Shown: positions 1 to 7,227 of the stretch, one piece after another | Position numbering within the stretch: position 1 is the first letter of the stretch | How the letters are laid out: the number at the start of each line of letters is the position of its first letter | Origin: Methanosphaera sp. SHI613 | GTDB taxonomy: Archaea; Methanobacteriota; Methanobacteria; Methanobacteriales; Methanobacteriaceae | Direction of reading: 5' to 3' | NCBI GenBank assembly: GCA_003266145.1 | Contig: MVJJ01000010.1 | Span: 1 to 13,018 of the forward strand | DNA: 13,018 bases | Notes under the pieces: generated by a model | Database searches by the model: none | Seen by the model: the letters and a program-made list of their open reading frames with translations, nothing else | What the model was told of the DNA's origin: nothing | Translations under genes and position numbers: made by a program

Positions 1-124
1 TATATATATTATTTTAAAAGTTAATAAAATTGATATTTTTTCCATGATATTTTAAATCATTATTATTAAGGGAAGTTATTTAAAAAATTGAATATCCATT
101 TGATTTATAAAAATAGTTGTATAT

Positions 125-136
125 AAAAAGAAAAAA
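125..136 (-). terminator. T-rich terminator of the helicase-nuclease gene
   Basis: On the minus strand, TTTTTTCTTTTT lies about 29 bases past the TGA stop at 165-167. Archaeal RNA polymerase terminates on such T tracts without a strong hairpin. The rest of positions 1-164 is AT-rich, and I see no gene there. Confidence 0.45.
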
Positions 137-164
137 TATGAAATAAGATGATTATTAAAGTAAA

Positions 165-3100
165 TCATTTACTTACTTCTTTTACCTTATCCAATAATCT
201 TCTTTTAGCATCTTCACGGTTATGATACCAGTCGGTACTCCATATTCTATAGAAGTTCCATCCTAAGTTTTCAAGTACTTCCTCGTGAAGCCTGTCACGG
301 TCTCGTGTTGAATTTGAGGAGTGATATGTTGGACCGTCACATTCTATTGCTAGTACGTATTCATCGGGGTTGTCCGGATTTACGACTGCCAGGTCTATTC
401 TGTAGCTTGCCGTTCCAACCTTTCGTTCAACTGTGTATCCTTCATCTACAAGTATGTCGTATATCTCATTTTCAAACTCGGATTCACGTGAGGTTGATGT
501 TTGTATGCCTGCAGGGAATTTACCCTTATCAGCATAGTATAGGAATGTCTTGAATGCATGCAGTCCCTTGTTGGTCTTATCTACCTTCAGGTCTGCTGAC
601 TTGAAGTTTGAAAATACTACACATTGCTCTTTTGCTCTTGTTATGAGTACGTTCAATCTTCTTTCTCCACCATCCTTGTTTAATGGTCCGAAGTTCATGC
701 TCATATGCTTGTTGTCATCAAATCCATAACCTGTACTTATGAGGATTATATCCCGTTCGTCTCCCTGTATGTTTTCGATGTTTTTGATGAAGAACTTGTT
801 TGTATCATCAAAGTATGCTTCATATTCTGAGTTATCACCCATTCTTTCCTCAAGTATTTCTTCAACTGTATTTCTCTGTTTTTTACTGAAGGTTGCTATT
901 CCTATTGTTTTTTTATCATCGTATTTTTCCAAGAGTTCAAATAGGTAATCGATTATTTCCTCGGCTTCCTTGACGTTTCGGGCTGATCCTTTTTCATAGA
1001 TTGTATCAGGATTATATTTTAGTTTTAAACCCAAATCGTCTGATATCTTCTCTGATGATGGAAATACATATAATTGATTGTTGTAGAATTCATTGTTGGA
1101 TACTGCTATCAGTGAGTCGTGTCTGCTACGATAGTGCCATTTCAACATTTTTGTATCAAAAGTTACCTTTGCATGTTCAAGTATACTTTCCAGTCCTACT
1201 GCGCTGTATATTTCATCGTCCTCATCAATCTCCAGTGATGAATCAAAGAATGTTGTTGGTGGAAGCTGTTTTGTATCTCCCATGATGACGTAGTTTTTTC
1301 CTCTGAGTAAAGCTCCCATTGCATCCTCGATTTTTACCTGACTTGCCTCATCGAAGATTACATAGTCGAAGAAGGATTCGTAGTATTTTGAATCAAGATA
1401 TTGTGCAATACTCATTGGGCTCATCATGAAGCATGGCTTTATCTTTGTAATGATATCCTGCGTACTTGCCAAGGTCTTTCTTATTGGAAGGTGTCTTGAT
1501 TTCTTGGATATTTCCTTGTTCAACAATCCCAGGCTGGAATATCTTTCAAGACTTGCATGTATATCCGGTATCTTCTCGATTACCATATTACGTATACGTT
1601 TACGGTTTAGTTCTATTGTTCTTTTGTCGAACTTCTTGAAGTCTTCTATCTTCTTATCCTGAATATTGTGGTTGAACTTGTTTAATGTGTCACTTACAAA
1701 TATCTTCTTTAATGCTTCATTTGCATAGCTGTATGCAAATATGTCAGTTATGTACTCTGATTCTATCTTATCCTGACGTATCTTTGAGATAATGTCACGG
1801 GTATACTCGTTTGTATAGTCTTTGCAGTAGCCATCGAATAATCGGTAGTCATTTATCGTATCGAAGTTTGATGTTAATGATTTTATCTGCTCTTTTTGTT
1901 TGTCGTAATCGGATATCTTTATGTTTTTAAAGTCTTTACTATCGGAGCGGTTTACTTTTGTATTGATTTTGGAAAAAGCAGATTCCAGTTTTTTATCCTT
2001 TTTATCGATTTGTCCTCTTAGCTTGTCATAGTATTCGAAGTTTGCATCTTTGATAAATTGCAGTGTATCATCTGTGAAGTATCCATCATTTATGGATGTT
2101 TTAAATGTATCCAGTTGACTTAATGATTTTTTCAATTCATCGGCATCTGATTCATATGACTTCCATGACTTTCCAAATATGGCATTTGCCGTTTTTTCTT
2201 CTTTTGTTATTTTTTGTCTTAATTCTTCTTTTTTGATTAGATTATTTAACTCGGCAAGGTATTGTTTGTTTGATATTTGTTTATGTCCCATCTTCTGTTT
2301 TAACTGCTGTAGTTCCTGTTTATATTTGTTCAATTGGTCATATTCCTTCAGCAGTTGTCCATAGTTCATTGGCTGTGTACAATATGAGTTTACTTCATAT
2401 CTTATGCTGTTATATTCGTTTCGGTCCTGTGAGAGTTTTATCAGGTCATTGTAAATCTGTTCATCATCGGCCATGTAGTTGTAATAGCCTCTTAGTTGAT
2501 TTCTCAGGCTTTCAAATTCCCTGTTTACCAATCTCATCAATGAGTTGTTCTTATATTTCTCAAAGAGTATGATCTTGTCTTCAAGGTTTGGATCGTTTAT
2601 CAGATTTCTTACTGGGGATGTTTCGATTGATTCATGTATTGCCTTCAATACGTGAATGTTATCATCCAATGCCTTGGAAAATAGGTATTCATTTTTGAAT
2701 TTCGTGTTTGCAAGTAGCTTATTTACTTTTAGGAATTTGAGCTTTAGCTGTTTTAGTGATTTTATATTGTATGTTTTATCATCCTTTGAGGATAACTGAT
2801 TGTATTCTTCCACGTCGTGGATAATTTCATTCATCGTATCCTTATGTTCATAGTTTTGAAGATTGTTTGATATTAATGACAGCTTGTCAAGTAACTGTGA
2901 TATGGTCAGTTTCTGATAGTTTTTTAGTCCGATTAATTCACTCATTTCATGGATTAATCCCTTTAGTTCATCGATGTCTTGTATGCTTTCATCAACCAAT
3001 AATTCCATACCGGTTATTTCGGTGATGTTCAGGTTTGACGTGTCTGTTTTTCTCCAGAAGTTATCTGATACTGGTTTTACCATGTCATATTGCTGTGATA

Positions 3101-4496
3101 GTGCCGAGAGGTTATCCATGATATTGTCATATTCCTCCGGCGTTAGCTTTTCAACATCATTTATGTGTACGTTTACAAGGGTAGTGTTATTTAATCTTTT
3201 GGAGTATTTATCATACATTCCTATCAGATCATAGGTTGTCTTGTTTGATTGTCCGAATTTCTGATAGATTATATCTGCGTAGTCATCAAGATCCTTTTTG
3301 ATATTGTCAAGGTGTGTGTATGTTCTTGAGTAGTCCTCGGTTATTGACTGTAAGGATAATGTCTTTGCCAAGTCCTGTGTGAATGCTTTTTTATTGTAGT
3401 TTTCACCGTGCAATTCAAGACAGAAGTCTCCTAGTCCTACCTTGTCCAGCCTGCTTTTTACAACGTCAAGTGCTACCTTTTTTTCACTGACGAATAGTAC
3501 CGATTTGTCCATTGCCATTAGTTGTGCTATGATATTTACTATTGTTTGACTTTTTCCAGTTCCAGGTGGTCCTTCCACAACCAAGTCGGCACCGTTTTTA
3601 ATGTTTTGTATTACTTCCTGCTGGCTTGAATCAGCATCCAATACGTTGTATATGTCAACGGATCTTACGGAGTCGTCATAATCGGTTATTGATACTGTCT
3701 CTTCATCATCTTCTTTTTTATTGAAGTATAGTTTTCTGATGTTGTTTTCGTTTATGTTGGTCCATCGGGATAAATCCAAGTCTTCATACATTGCCAGTTT
3801 TTTGAAGCTGAATATTGATAGATATACCTCTGAGTTTACTGTCCATCCGTTCTTGTTTTTGATGGCCTCCTCTATCTTTTCGAGGTATTCCTTCATTTCG
3901 GCTTTTGAGTTTAGGGATTCATATTCCGGTAGGATGATGTTTATGTCCTTAAGTACGTGTTTTAGTGTTGTGTTATATCGTACTTCCTCATAGTTCCAGG
4001 ATACCTTATATGTATCATAGTACTTTGTTAGCTTTACGGGAATAAGTATTAGTGGGGCTTTGGATAATTTATTTTGGTAGGATGAATCTTTCCATTCGAG
4101 AAATCCTAGTGCCAGAAATAGACTGTTGAATCCTTTTTCTTCTATTGTGGATTTGTTGTCCTTGTAGAGTTTGATTAACTTCCTGTTTAGGCCGTTTTTG
4201 TCATCATTTGTCTGGATTTTTAAGTTGCCTTCTGATTCGTCTGATTCATCATCCCATACGTTCTGATGAGTGATGTAAATGGAGGCATCATCTTCATCAA
4301 ATGATAAGAATTTCATTGATTCTTCTTTTAAAACAAGTTTGTCAAATAAGTTAAGCATGTTTTCGTTTATTATTTCTATGCTTTTGCTTTTTGATGCTGT
4401 GAAGTTTAAGAATTTGTTTCTTCTGCTTAAGTCCAGTAAGTTTGTTCGGTACTTGTTTATCTCACTAGTTACAACACTAATATCTTTCTTATCCAT
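165..4496 (-). CDS. DUF4011 / superfamily 1 helicase with C-terminal Vsr-like (MTES_1575-type) nuclease
   Basis: This 1443-residue protein is predicted to be an ATP-driven nucleic-acid helicase fused to an endonuclease. The N-terminus carries a DUF4011-like signature (RTNLLDLSRRNKFLNF, near residue 20). Walker A is GPPGTGKS at 309-316 and Walker B is IFDEAS with D1049/E1050. A motif around WHYRSR begins at W1120, and the late motif LITRAK contains R1287. About 730 mostly helical, charged residues separate Walker A from Walker B, as in COG1112 helicases. The C-terminal PD-(D/E)xK/Vsr-like domain shows E1344, D1368 in RIDLAV and E1385/D1387 in IECDG, followed by YHSS, RDRDR and RIWSTDW. From memory, the DUF4011-helicase-Vsr order matches a reported single-gene anti-phage candidate (hhe). 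The ATG start has GGGAT seven bases upstream, a weak ribosome binding site. All key residues look intact. The family call is firm; a defence role is inferred. Confidence 0.92.
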   Translation of the reverse strand: MDKKDISVVTSEINKYRTNLLDLSRRNKFLNFTASKSKSIEIINENMLNLFDKLVLKEESMKFLSFDEDDASIYITHQNVWDDESDESEGNLKIQTNDDKNGLNRKLIKLYKDNKSTIEEKGFNSLFLALGFLEWKDSSYQNKLSKAPLILIPVKLTKYYDTYKVSWNYEEVRYNTTLKHVLKDINIILPEYESLNSKAEMKEYLEKIEEAIKNKNGWTVNSEVYLSIFSFKKLAMYEDLDLSRWTNINENNIRKLYFNKKEDDEETVSITDYDDSVRSVDIYNVLDADSSQQEVIQNIKNGADLVVEGPPGTGKSQTIVNIIAQLMAMDKSVLFVSEKKVALDVVKSRLDKVGLGDFCLELHGENYNKKAFTQDLAKTLSLQSITEDYSRTYTHLDNIKKDLDDYADIIYQKFGQSNKTTYDLIGMYDKYSKRLNNTTLVNVHINDVEKLTPEEYDNIMDNLSALSQQYDMVKPVSDNFWRKTDTSNLNITEITGMELLVDESIQDIDELKGLIHEMSELIGLKNYQKLTISQLLDKLSLISNNLQNYEHKDTMNEIIHDVEEYNQLSSKDDKTYNIKSLKQLKLKFLKVNKLLANTKFKNEYLFSKALDDNIHVLKAIHESIETSPVRNLINDPNLEDKIILFEKYKNNSLMRLVNREFESLRNQLRGYYNYMADDEQIYNDLIKLSQDRNEYNSIRYEVNSYCTQPMNYGQLLKEYDQLNKYKQELQQLKQKMGHKQISNKQYLAELNNLIKKEELRQKITKEEKTANAIFGKSWKSYESDADELKKSLSQLDTFKTSINDGYFTDDTLQFIKDANFEYYDKLRGQIDKKDKKLESAFSKINTKVNRSDSKDFKNIKISDYDKQKEQIKSLTSNFDTINDYRLFDGYCKDYTNEYTRDIISKIRQDKIESEYITDIFAYSYANEALKKIFVSDTLNKFNHNIQDKKIEDFKKFDKRTIELNRKRIRNMVIEKIPDIHASLERYSSLGLLNKEISKKSRHLPIRKTLASTQDIITKIKPCFMMSPMSIAQYLDSKYYESFFDYVIFDEASQVKIEDAMGALLRGKNYVIMGDTKQLPPTTFFDSSLEIDEDDEIYSAVGLESILEHAKVTFDTKMLKWHYRSRHDSLIAVSNNEFYNNQLYVFPSSEKISDDLGLKLKYNPDTIYEKGSARNVKEAEEIIDYLFELLEKYDDKKTIGIATFSKKQRNTVEEILEERMGDNSEYEAYFDDTNKFFIKNIENIQGDERDIILISTGYGFDDNKHMSMNFGPLNKDGGERRLNVLITRAKEQCVVFSNFKSADLKVDKTNKGLHAFKTFLYYADKGKFPAGIQTSTSRESEFENEIYDILVDEGYTVERKVGTASYRIDLAVVNPDNPDEYVLAIECDGPTYHSSNSTRDRDRLHEEVLENLGWNFYRIWSTDWYHNREDAKRRLLDKVKEVSK

Positions 4497-4537
4497 AGTT
4501 ATCCCAATAAATTATATACATATATGTTTGTCAGTAA

Positions 4538-4548
4538 AAATATTTAAG
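4538..4548 (-). promoter_or_regulatory. Candidate TATA box of the helicase-nuclease gene
   Basis: On the minus strand, CTTAAATATTT lies about 45 bases upstream of the ATG. This would put the transcription start near 4517 and leave a short leader. A closer TATATAAT at about 4511-4518 is a rival, but it would place the start inside the coding region. The 10-base palindrome ACATATATGT (4518-4527) sits between the first box and the gene. A promoter here implies the helicase can be transcribed independently of the acidic zinc-ribbon gene, which ends 93 bases upstream. Confidence 0.3.
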
Positions 4549-4589
4549 ATTTGTTTTTTTAATTTAAAATAAGTTAAAAGGAGGATTAA

Positions 4590-6173
4590 TCATATATGAT
4601 GCATTATAATGATTAATATGAGTATTATAATGATTAATATCAATATGGTGGTTTGATTTGCTTTTATAATACTAATTAATGATGAATCATCATTTTTATC
4701 CGGTTCTTCCATATAATAGGGGTTGTGTGTCGTGGGATGAGGATAATTATCGTCGACGGAAAAGTCATCCACGTAGCCGTATTCTGTATTATCTTTTGTA
4801 GTTGAACTTGCAATTTGATATTCTTCCACATTAGTGTCTTCCCTGTCCACGTAGTCATAGTCATCAATTGTATCATATTTTACTTGTCTATTGATGTAAT
4901 CATTGGCTCCATAATCATCATCCAGGTAGTTATTTTCCTGTTTGGCACTTTCTGTGTGGAAATTATTTTCATTATTTGATTCATCTATTGAAAAGTCGGA
5001 TACGAAATCAAATTCATCATTCGATAGAGTCTCTCTTTCTATATCACCCTCCTGTTTAATATGGACAGTATCATTTGTATCATCAATATCCAATAGTGCA
5101 TTATCTGAGTCTGCATCAAACGAGTCATCCTGTTGTATTGTATATTCTATGGTATTATTATCTTCCGTAAAGTCAAAGTCGTCAAAGAACAAATCATCAT
5201 TGACACCTGAATCTTTCCTTAAAGACCTATCATTAGTTTTTGTTTCATCACTTTCAATTTTAGTTTTTTCCATGGAAGCATCAAAATCATCAAAGTCAGC
5301 CGTAAATTCATTTGTAACATCAGCATCAACATTTTTCCCATCATCACTGTCAATGTCTTCGAAATCGTCAAAGTAGTCATCGGAAGAATCTTCATCAAGG
5401 CTATCTGAAAGATTATCTGACAGGATATCCTCTTCCAATGCTTCATCCGTTAAAGACTGCTCTTCTTTGGCAGTACCTTCTTGTGTAAAATCAAAGTCGT
5501 CGAAGAATAAATCATCATCACTGTCTGAATCATCCTTTGATTCAACGGATGTACCCATGTTATCTGCCAGATCCATTGACTCCCAATTATCACTACCTTG
5601 AGAATCATTTGGAGTGGTTTCTGTGGAAAACTCATCCCCCACGAGTTCATTAAAATCATCTTCAAATGAAAAACTGGAGTTATTATATGAAGCTGATGAG
5701 TCTTTTGAATCTTTTTCAATCATTTGTTCATCAACATTAGCTCCTTCTTCAAATGAGAAATCATCATTCACGAAGTCAAAATCAGTGGCTGTTTCATCTT
5801 GATTTGTTGAATCTGAAAAGTCATCAATCCATTCCGTGGTTGAATCGTCAGTTGATTGTACGTCGTCAAGTTCATTTTTCGCATCAAAACCATTAACTGT
5901 GAAGTCATCATTTGTATAATCAGTTATTGGTGTTTTTTCTTCAAAGTCATCAACATTCAATGAGTCGTCATATGAAAAGTCCTCATCGGTACCTTCTTCT
6001 GAATCAGAATAGTTGAAGTCATCACTGAAGTTTGTATTTCCCGTAAATGAGAAGTCGTCACTAAATTCAAAGTCATCTGTAATCATTTCCTGATTCAATT
6101 CATATCCACAGTTTGGACAGAAGAGAGCATCTGATTTTATATTGTTTTCACAATTTGGGCATTTTTGACTCAA
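4590..6173 (-). CDS. Acidic low-complexity zinc-ribbon protein with C-terminal membrane anchor
   Basis: I do not recognise this 527-residue protein as a named family. It opens with a zinc ribbon whose ligands are C5, C8, C19 and C22. About 470 residues of very acidic, Ser/Thr/Asn-rich and probably disordered sequence follow; roughly 40% of residues 33-80 are Asp or Glu. This region contains thirteen DDF tripeptides and two copies of DDLFFDDFDFT (220-230 and 326-336). The protein ends in an almost pure Ile/Leu helix (about 508-524) with only three residues after it. It therefore looks tail-anchored, with the acidic part most likely in the cytoplasm. The start codon is TTG, chosen because a perfect AGGTGAT site lies five bases upstream and the zinc ribbon begins at once. 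The gene precedes the helicase gene on the same strand. A role as a scaffold, metal sensor or nucleic-acid mimic is possible, but nothing here decides it. Confidence 0.85.
   Translation of the reverse strand: MSQKCPNCENNIKSDALFCPNCGYELNQEMITDDFEFSDDFSFTGNTNFSDDFNYSDSEEGTDEDFSYDDSLNVDDFEEKTPITDYTNDDFTVNGFDAKNELDDVQSTDDSTTEWIDDFSDSTNQDETATDFDFVNDDFSFEEGANVDEQMIEKDSKDSSASYNNSSFSFEDDFNELVGDEFSTETTPNDSQGSDNWESMDLADNMGTSVESKDDSDSDDDLFFDDFDFTQEGTAKEEQSLTDEALEEDILSDNLSDSLDEDSSDDYFDDFEDIDSDDGKNVDADVTNEFTADFDDFDASMEKTKIESDETKTNDRSLRKDSGVNDDLFFDDFDFTEDNNTIEYTIQQDDSFDADSDNALLDIDDTNDTVHIKQEGDIERETLSNDEFDFVSDFSIDESNNENNFHTESAKQENNYLDDDYGANDYINRQVKYDTIDDYDYVDREDTNVEEYQIASSTTKDNTEYGYVDDFSVDDNYPHPTTHNPYYMEEPDKNDDSSLISIIKANQTTILILIIIILILIIIMHHI
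4602..4643 (-). repeat. 21-base tandem duplication encoding the membrane anchor
   Basis: Two adjacent 21-base units encode LILIIII and LILIIIM and share 18 of 21 bases. They make up most of the C-terminal transmembrane segment of the acidic zinc-ribbon protein. The period is exactly seven codons, so the duplication keeps the reading frame. Confidence 0.7.
5166..5198 (-). repeat. Internal repeat copy 2 (DDLFFDDFDFT)
   Basis: This second copy of the 11-residue motif, residues 326-336 of the acidic protein, is identical in peptide to copy 1. Each copy is followed by a Thr/Gln/Glu/Asn-rich stretch that is not conserved. Confidence 0.7.
5484..5516 (-). repeat. Internal repeat copy 1 (DDLFFDDFDFT)
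   Basis: This 33-base unit encodes residues 220-230 of the acidic protein. An almost identical unit lies 318 bases (106 residues) further downstream in the gene. Synonymous differences between the two (for example GTC versus ATC and GAA versus AAA on the plus strand) suggest an older duplication or selection on the peptide. Confidence 0.7.
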
Positions 6174-6178
6174 AAATA

Positions 6179-6185
6179 ATCACCT
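6179..6185 (-). promoter_or_regulatory. Ribosome binding site fixing a TTG start
   Basis: The minus strand reads AGGTGAT, five bases before TTG at 6171-6173. This is a full match to the archaeal anti-Shine-Dalgarno core. It supports the unusual TTG as the true start of the acidic zinc-ribbon protein. No in-frame ATG precedes the first zinc-ribbon cysteine. Confidence 0.75.
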
Positions 6186-6230
6186 TATCCTATTGGTTAA
6201 CTTGAATGTTTTTCTTGAATATCTTATTAT

Positions 6231-6247
6231 TATTTATATTCCTTTTT
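6231..6247 (-). promoter_or_regulatory. Candidate BRE and TATA box of the acidic zinc-ribbon gene
   Basis: The minus strand reads AAAAAGG followed by AATATAAATA. The spacing predicts transcription from near 6210 and a leader of about 37 bases containing the AGGTGAT site. The 174-base gap after the preceding gene also favours an independent promoter. Confidence 0.45.
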
Positions 6248-6347
6248 GATTATAATAAATTACTTTTTATTGGCTTTTGCAATTAGAATTCTTCTTTGAA
6301 TACGACTGGCTTTAAAATCATATAAAAGATTGTATCGTATTTTTTCT

Positions 6348-7133
6348 TCATTGCTCTTTTTGTATGTTTTTCAGGTAAGTGCTATATTCATCCCTCAATA
6401 CCGAGTATTCTATGAGGTTTGACAAGAATTCCACCATGTCCTCATTATCTATGTATAGCAAATCGGATACGTCTAGTTTTCCCAGTATGATTTTTGATCT
6501 TTCATCGAATTTAATTTGTGAATGTTTTTTTATGTAAGTTCTAAGACTTTTTTTAGCTGTACATATGTTTAATCCCACATTTATTGCACAATCATGTGTT
6601 ATGTAAAGATAGTTGCCATCTGATGTTGCATGTTTTTCGAGATTTAACTCCAAAGCATTGTGAATACATTTGTTATGTATTCTGGAAAGCATTAGAGTTG
6701 TATGATCAAGTAGTCTGACTGTCACATATATTACGTCCAGTTGTCCATTTAACTTATAATATATTGTTCTGTAATCGGATGTTACTTCACGTGATAGTGA
6801 TAGCGTCTGCTGTGATATTCCAGCATCCGATTCCAATTCAATAGGACAGTTAAGCTTGGATAAAATGTGTGTCGTATCCATCAGGGCTTCGTATAAGTTG
6901 ATTATTGGTGCTATCAAATCATCATTAATTGTGTCGGATATGCATTTTCTATGATATAATTTATTATAAAGGTATTTGTCATGCAGTTTATCATATGGAT
7001 GTCTTTGATACTTCTCTTTTTTTACTTCATTCAAGTTGTATTCATCCAAATTTATTCTAGTCATCTGTGAAACATCCCTTAAATTATTAGAGTAATAGGG
7101 TAAAAATTTTATCCATCTATGATTAAATCCCAT
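6348..7133 (-). CDS. Hypothetical protein, 261 residues
   Basis: I do not recognise this protein. It is soluble-looking, with no signal peptide or membrane segment and no CxxC pair. A basic, aromatic stretch (about residues 35-65, with many Tyr, His, Lys) is followed by two amphipathic or hydrophobic stretches (LIAPIINLYEAL and QLDVIYVTVRLLDHT). The C-terminal part is helical and acidic. The ATG at 7131-7133 has no ribosome binding site and may be leaderless. Met24 (codon top at 7064) is preceded by AGGGATG and is a real alternative start, giving 238 residues. The gene is divergent from the GNAT-like gene across 94 bases, and 174 bases separate it from the acidic zinc-ribbon gene downstream. 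Its length and coding quality support a real gene; no function can be proposed. Confidence 0.75.
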   Translation of the reverse strand: MGFNHRWIKFLPYYSNNLRDVSQMTRINLDEYNLNEVKKEKYQRHPYDKLHDKYLYNKLYHRKCISDTINDDLIAPIINLYEALMDTTHILSKLNCPIELESDAGISQQTLSLSREVTSDYRTIYYKLNGQLDVIYVTVRLLDHTTLMLSRIHNKCIHNALELNLEKHATSDGNYLYITHDCAINVGLNICTAKKSLRTYIKKHSQIKFDERSKIILGKLDVSDLLYIDNEDMVEFLSNLIEYSVLRDEYSTYLKNIQKEQ

Positions 7134-7227
7134 GGCATAACTTAATATTATAGTATTACTGTGTTTTATTTAATTTTTTCAATTAATATAATAATTTTCA
7201 TATAGTAGTATATAAATATTATAATAT
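7134..7227. promoter_or_regulatory. Divergent promoter region
   Basis: This 94-base, almost entirely A/T spacer must drive both the 261-residue gene (minus) and the GNAT-like gene (plus). TATATAAATA at 7209-7218 resembles a TATA box, but it is so close to the ATG at 7228 that a start from it would fall inside the gene. TTAATATAATAATT around 7183-7196 is better placed for the plus strand. On the minus strand, the A-rich stretch near 7165-7180 is a candidate for the left gene. No ribosome binding site is seen on either side, so leaderless or near-leaderless transcripts are likely. Confidence 0.4.

Noticed and set aside
4942..5376. 144-codon plus-strand open frame
   Set aside because: It is the complement of the Asp/Ser-rich coding region of the acidic protein. 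Its Ser/Lys-rich translation is what GAT/GAC/TCA-type codons give on the other strand, and it has no ribosome binding site or promoter.
6299..6341. 7-base inverted repeat AATACGA/TCGTATT with a 29-base loop
   Set aside because: The loop is long, and the T-run follows only on the plus strand, where no gene ends. It is probably chance.
7209..7218. TATATAAATA as the TATA box of the GNAT-like gene
   Set aside because: The usual 25-base spacing would start transcription inside the coding region, and no alternative downstream start codon exists before motif A.
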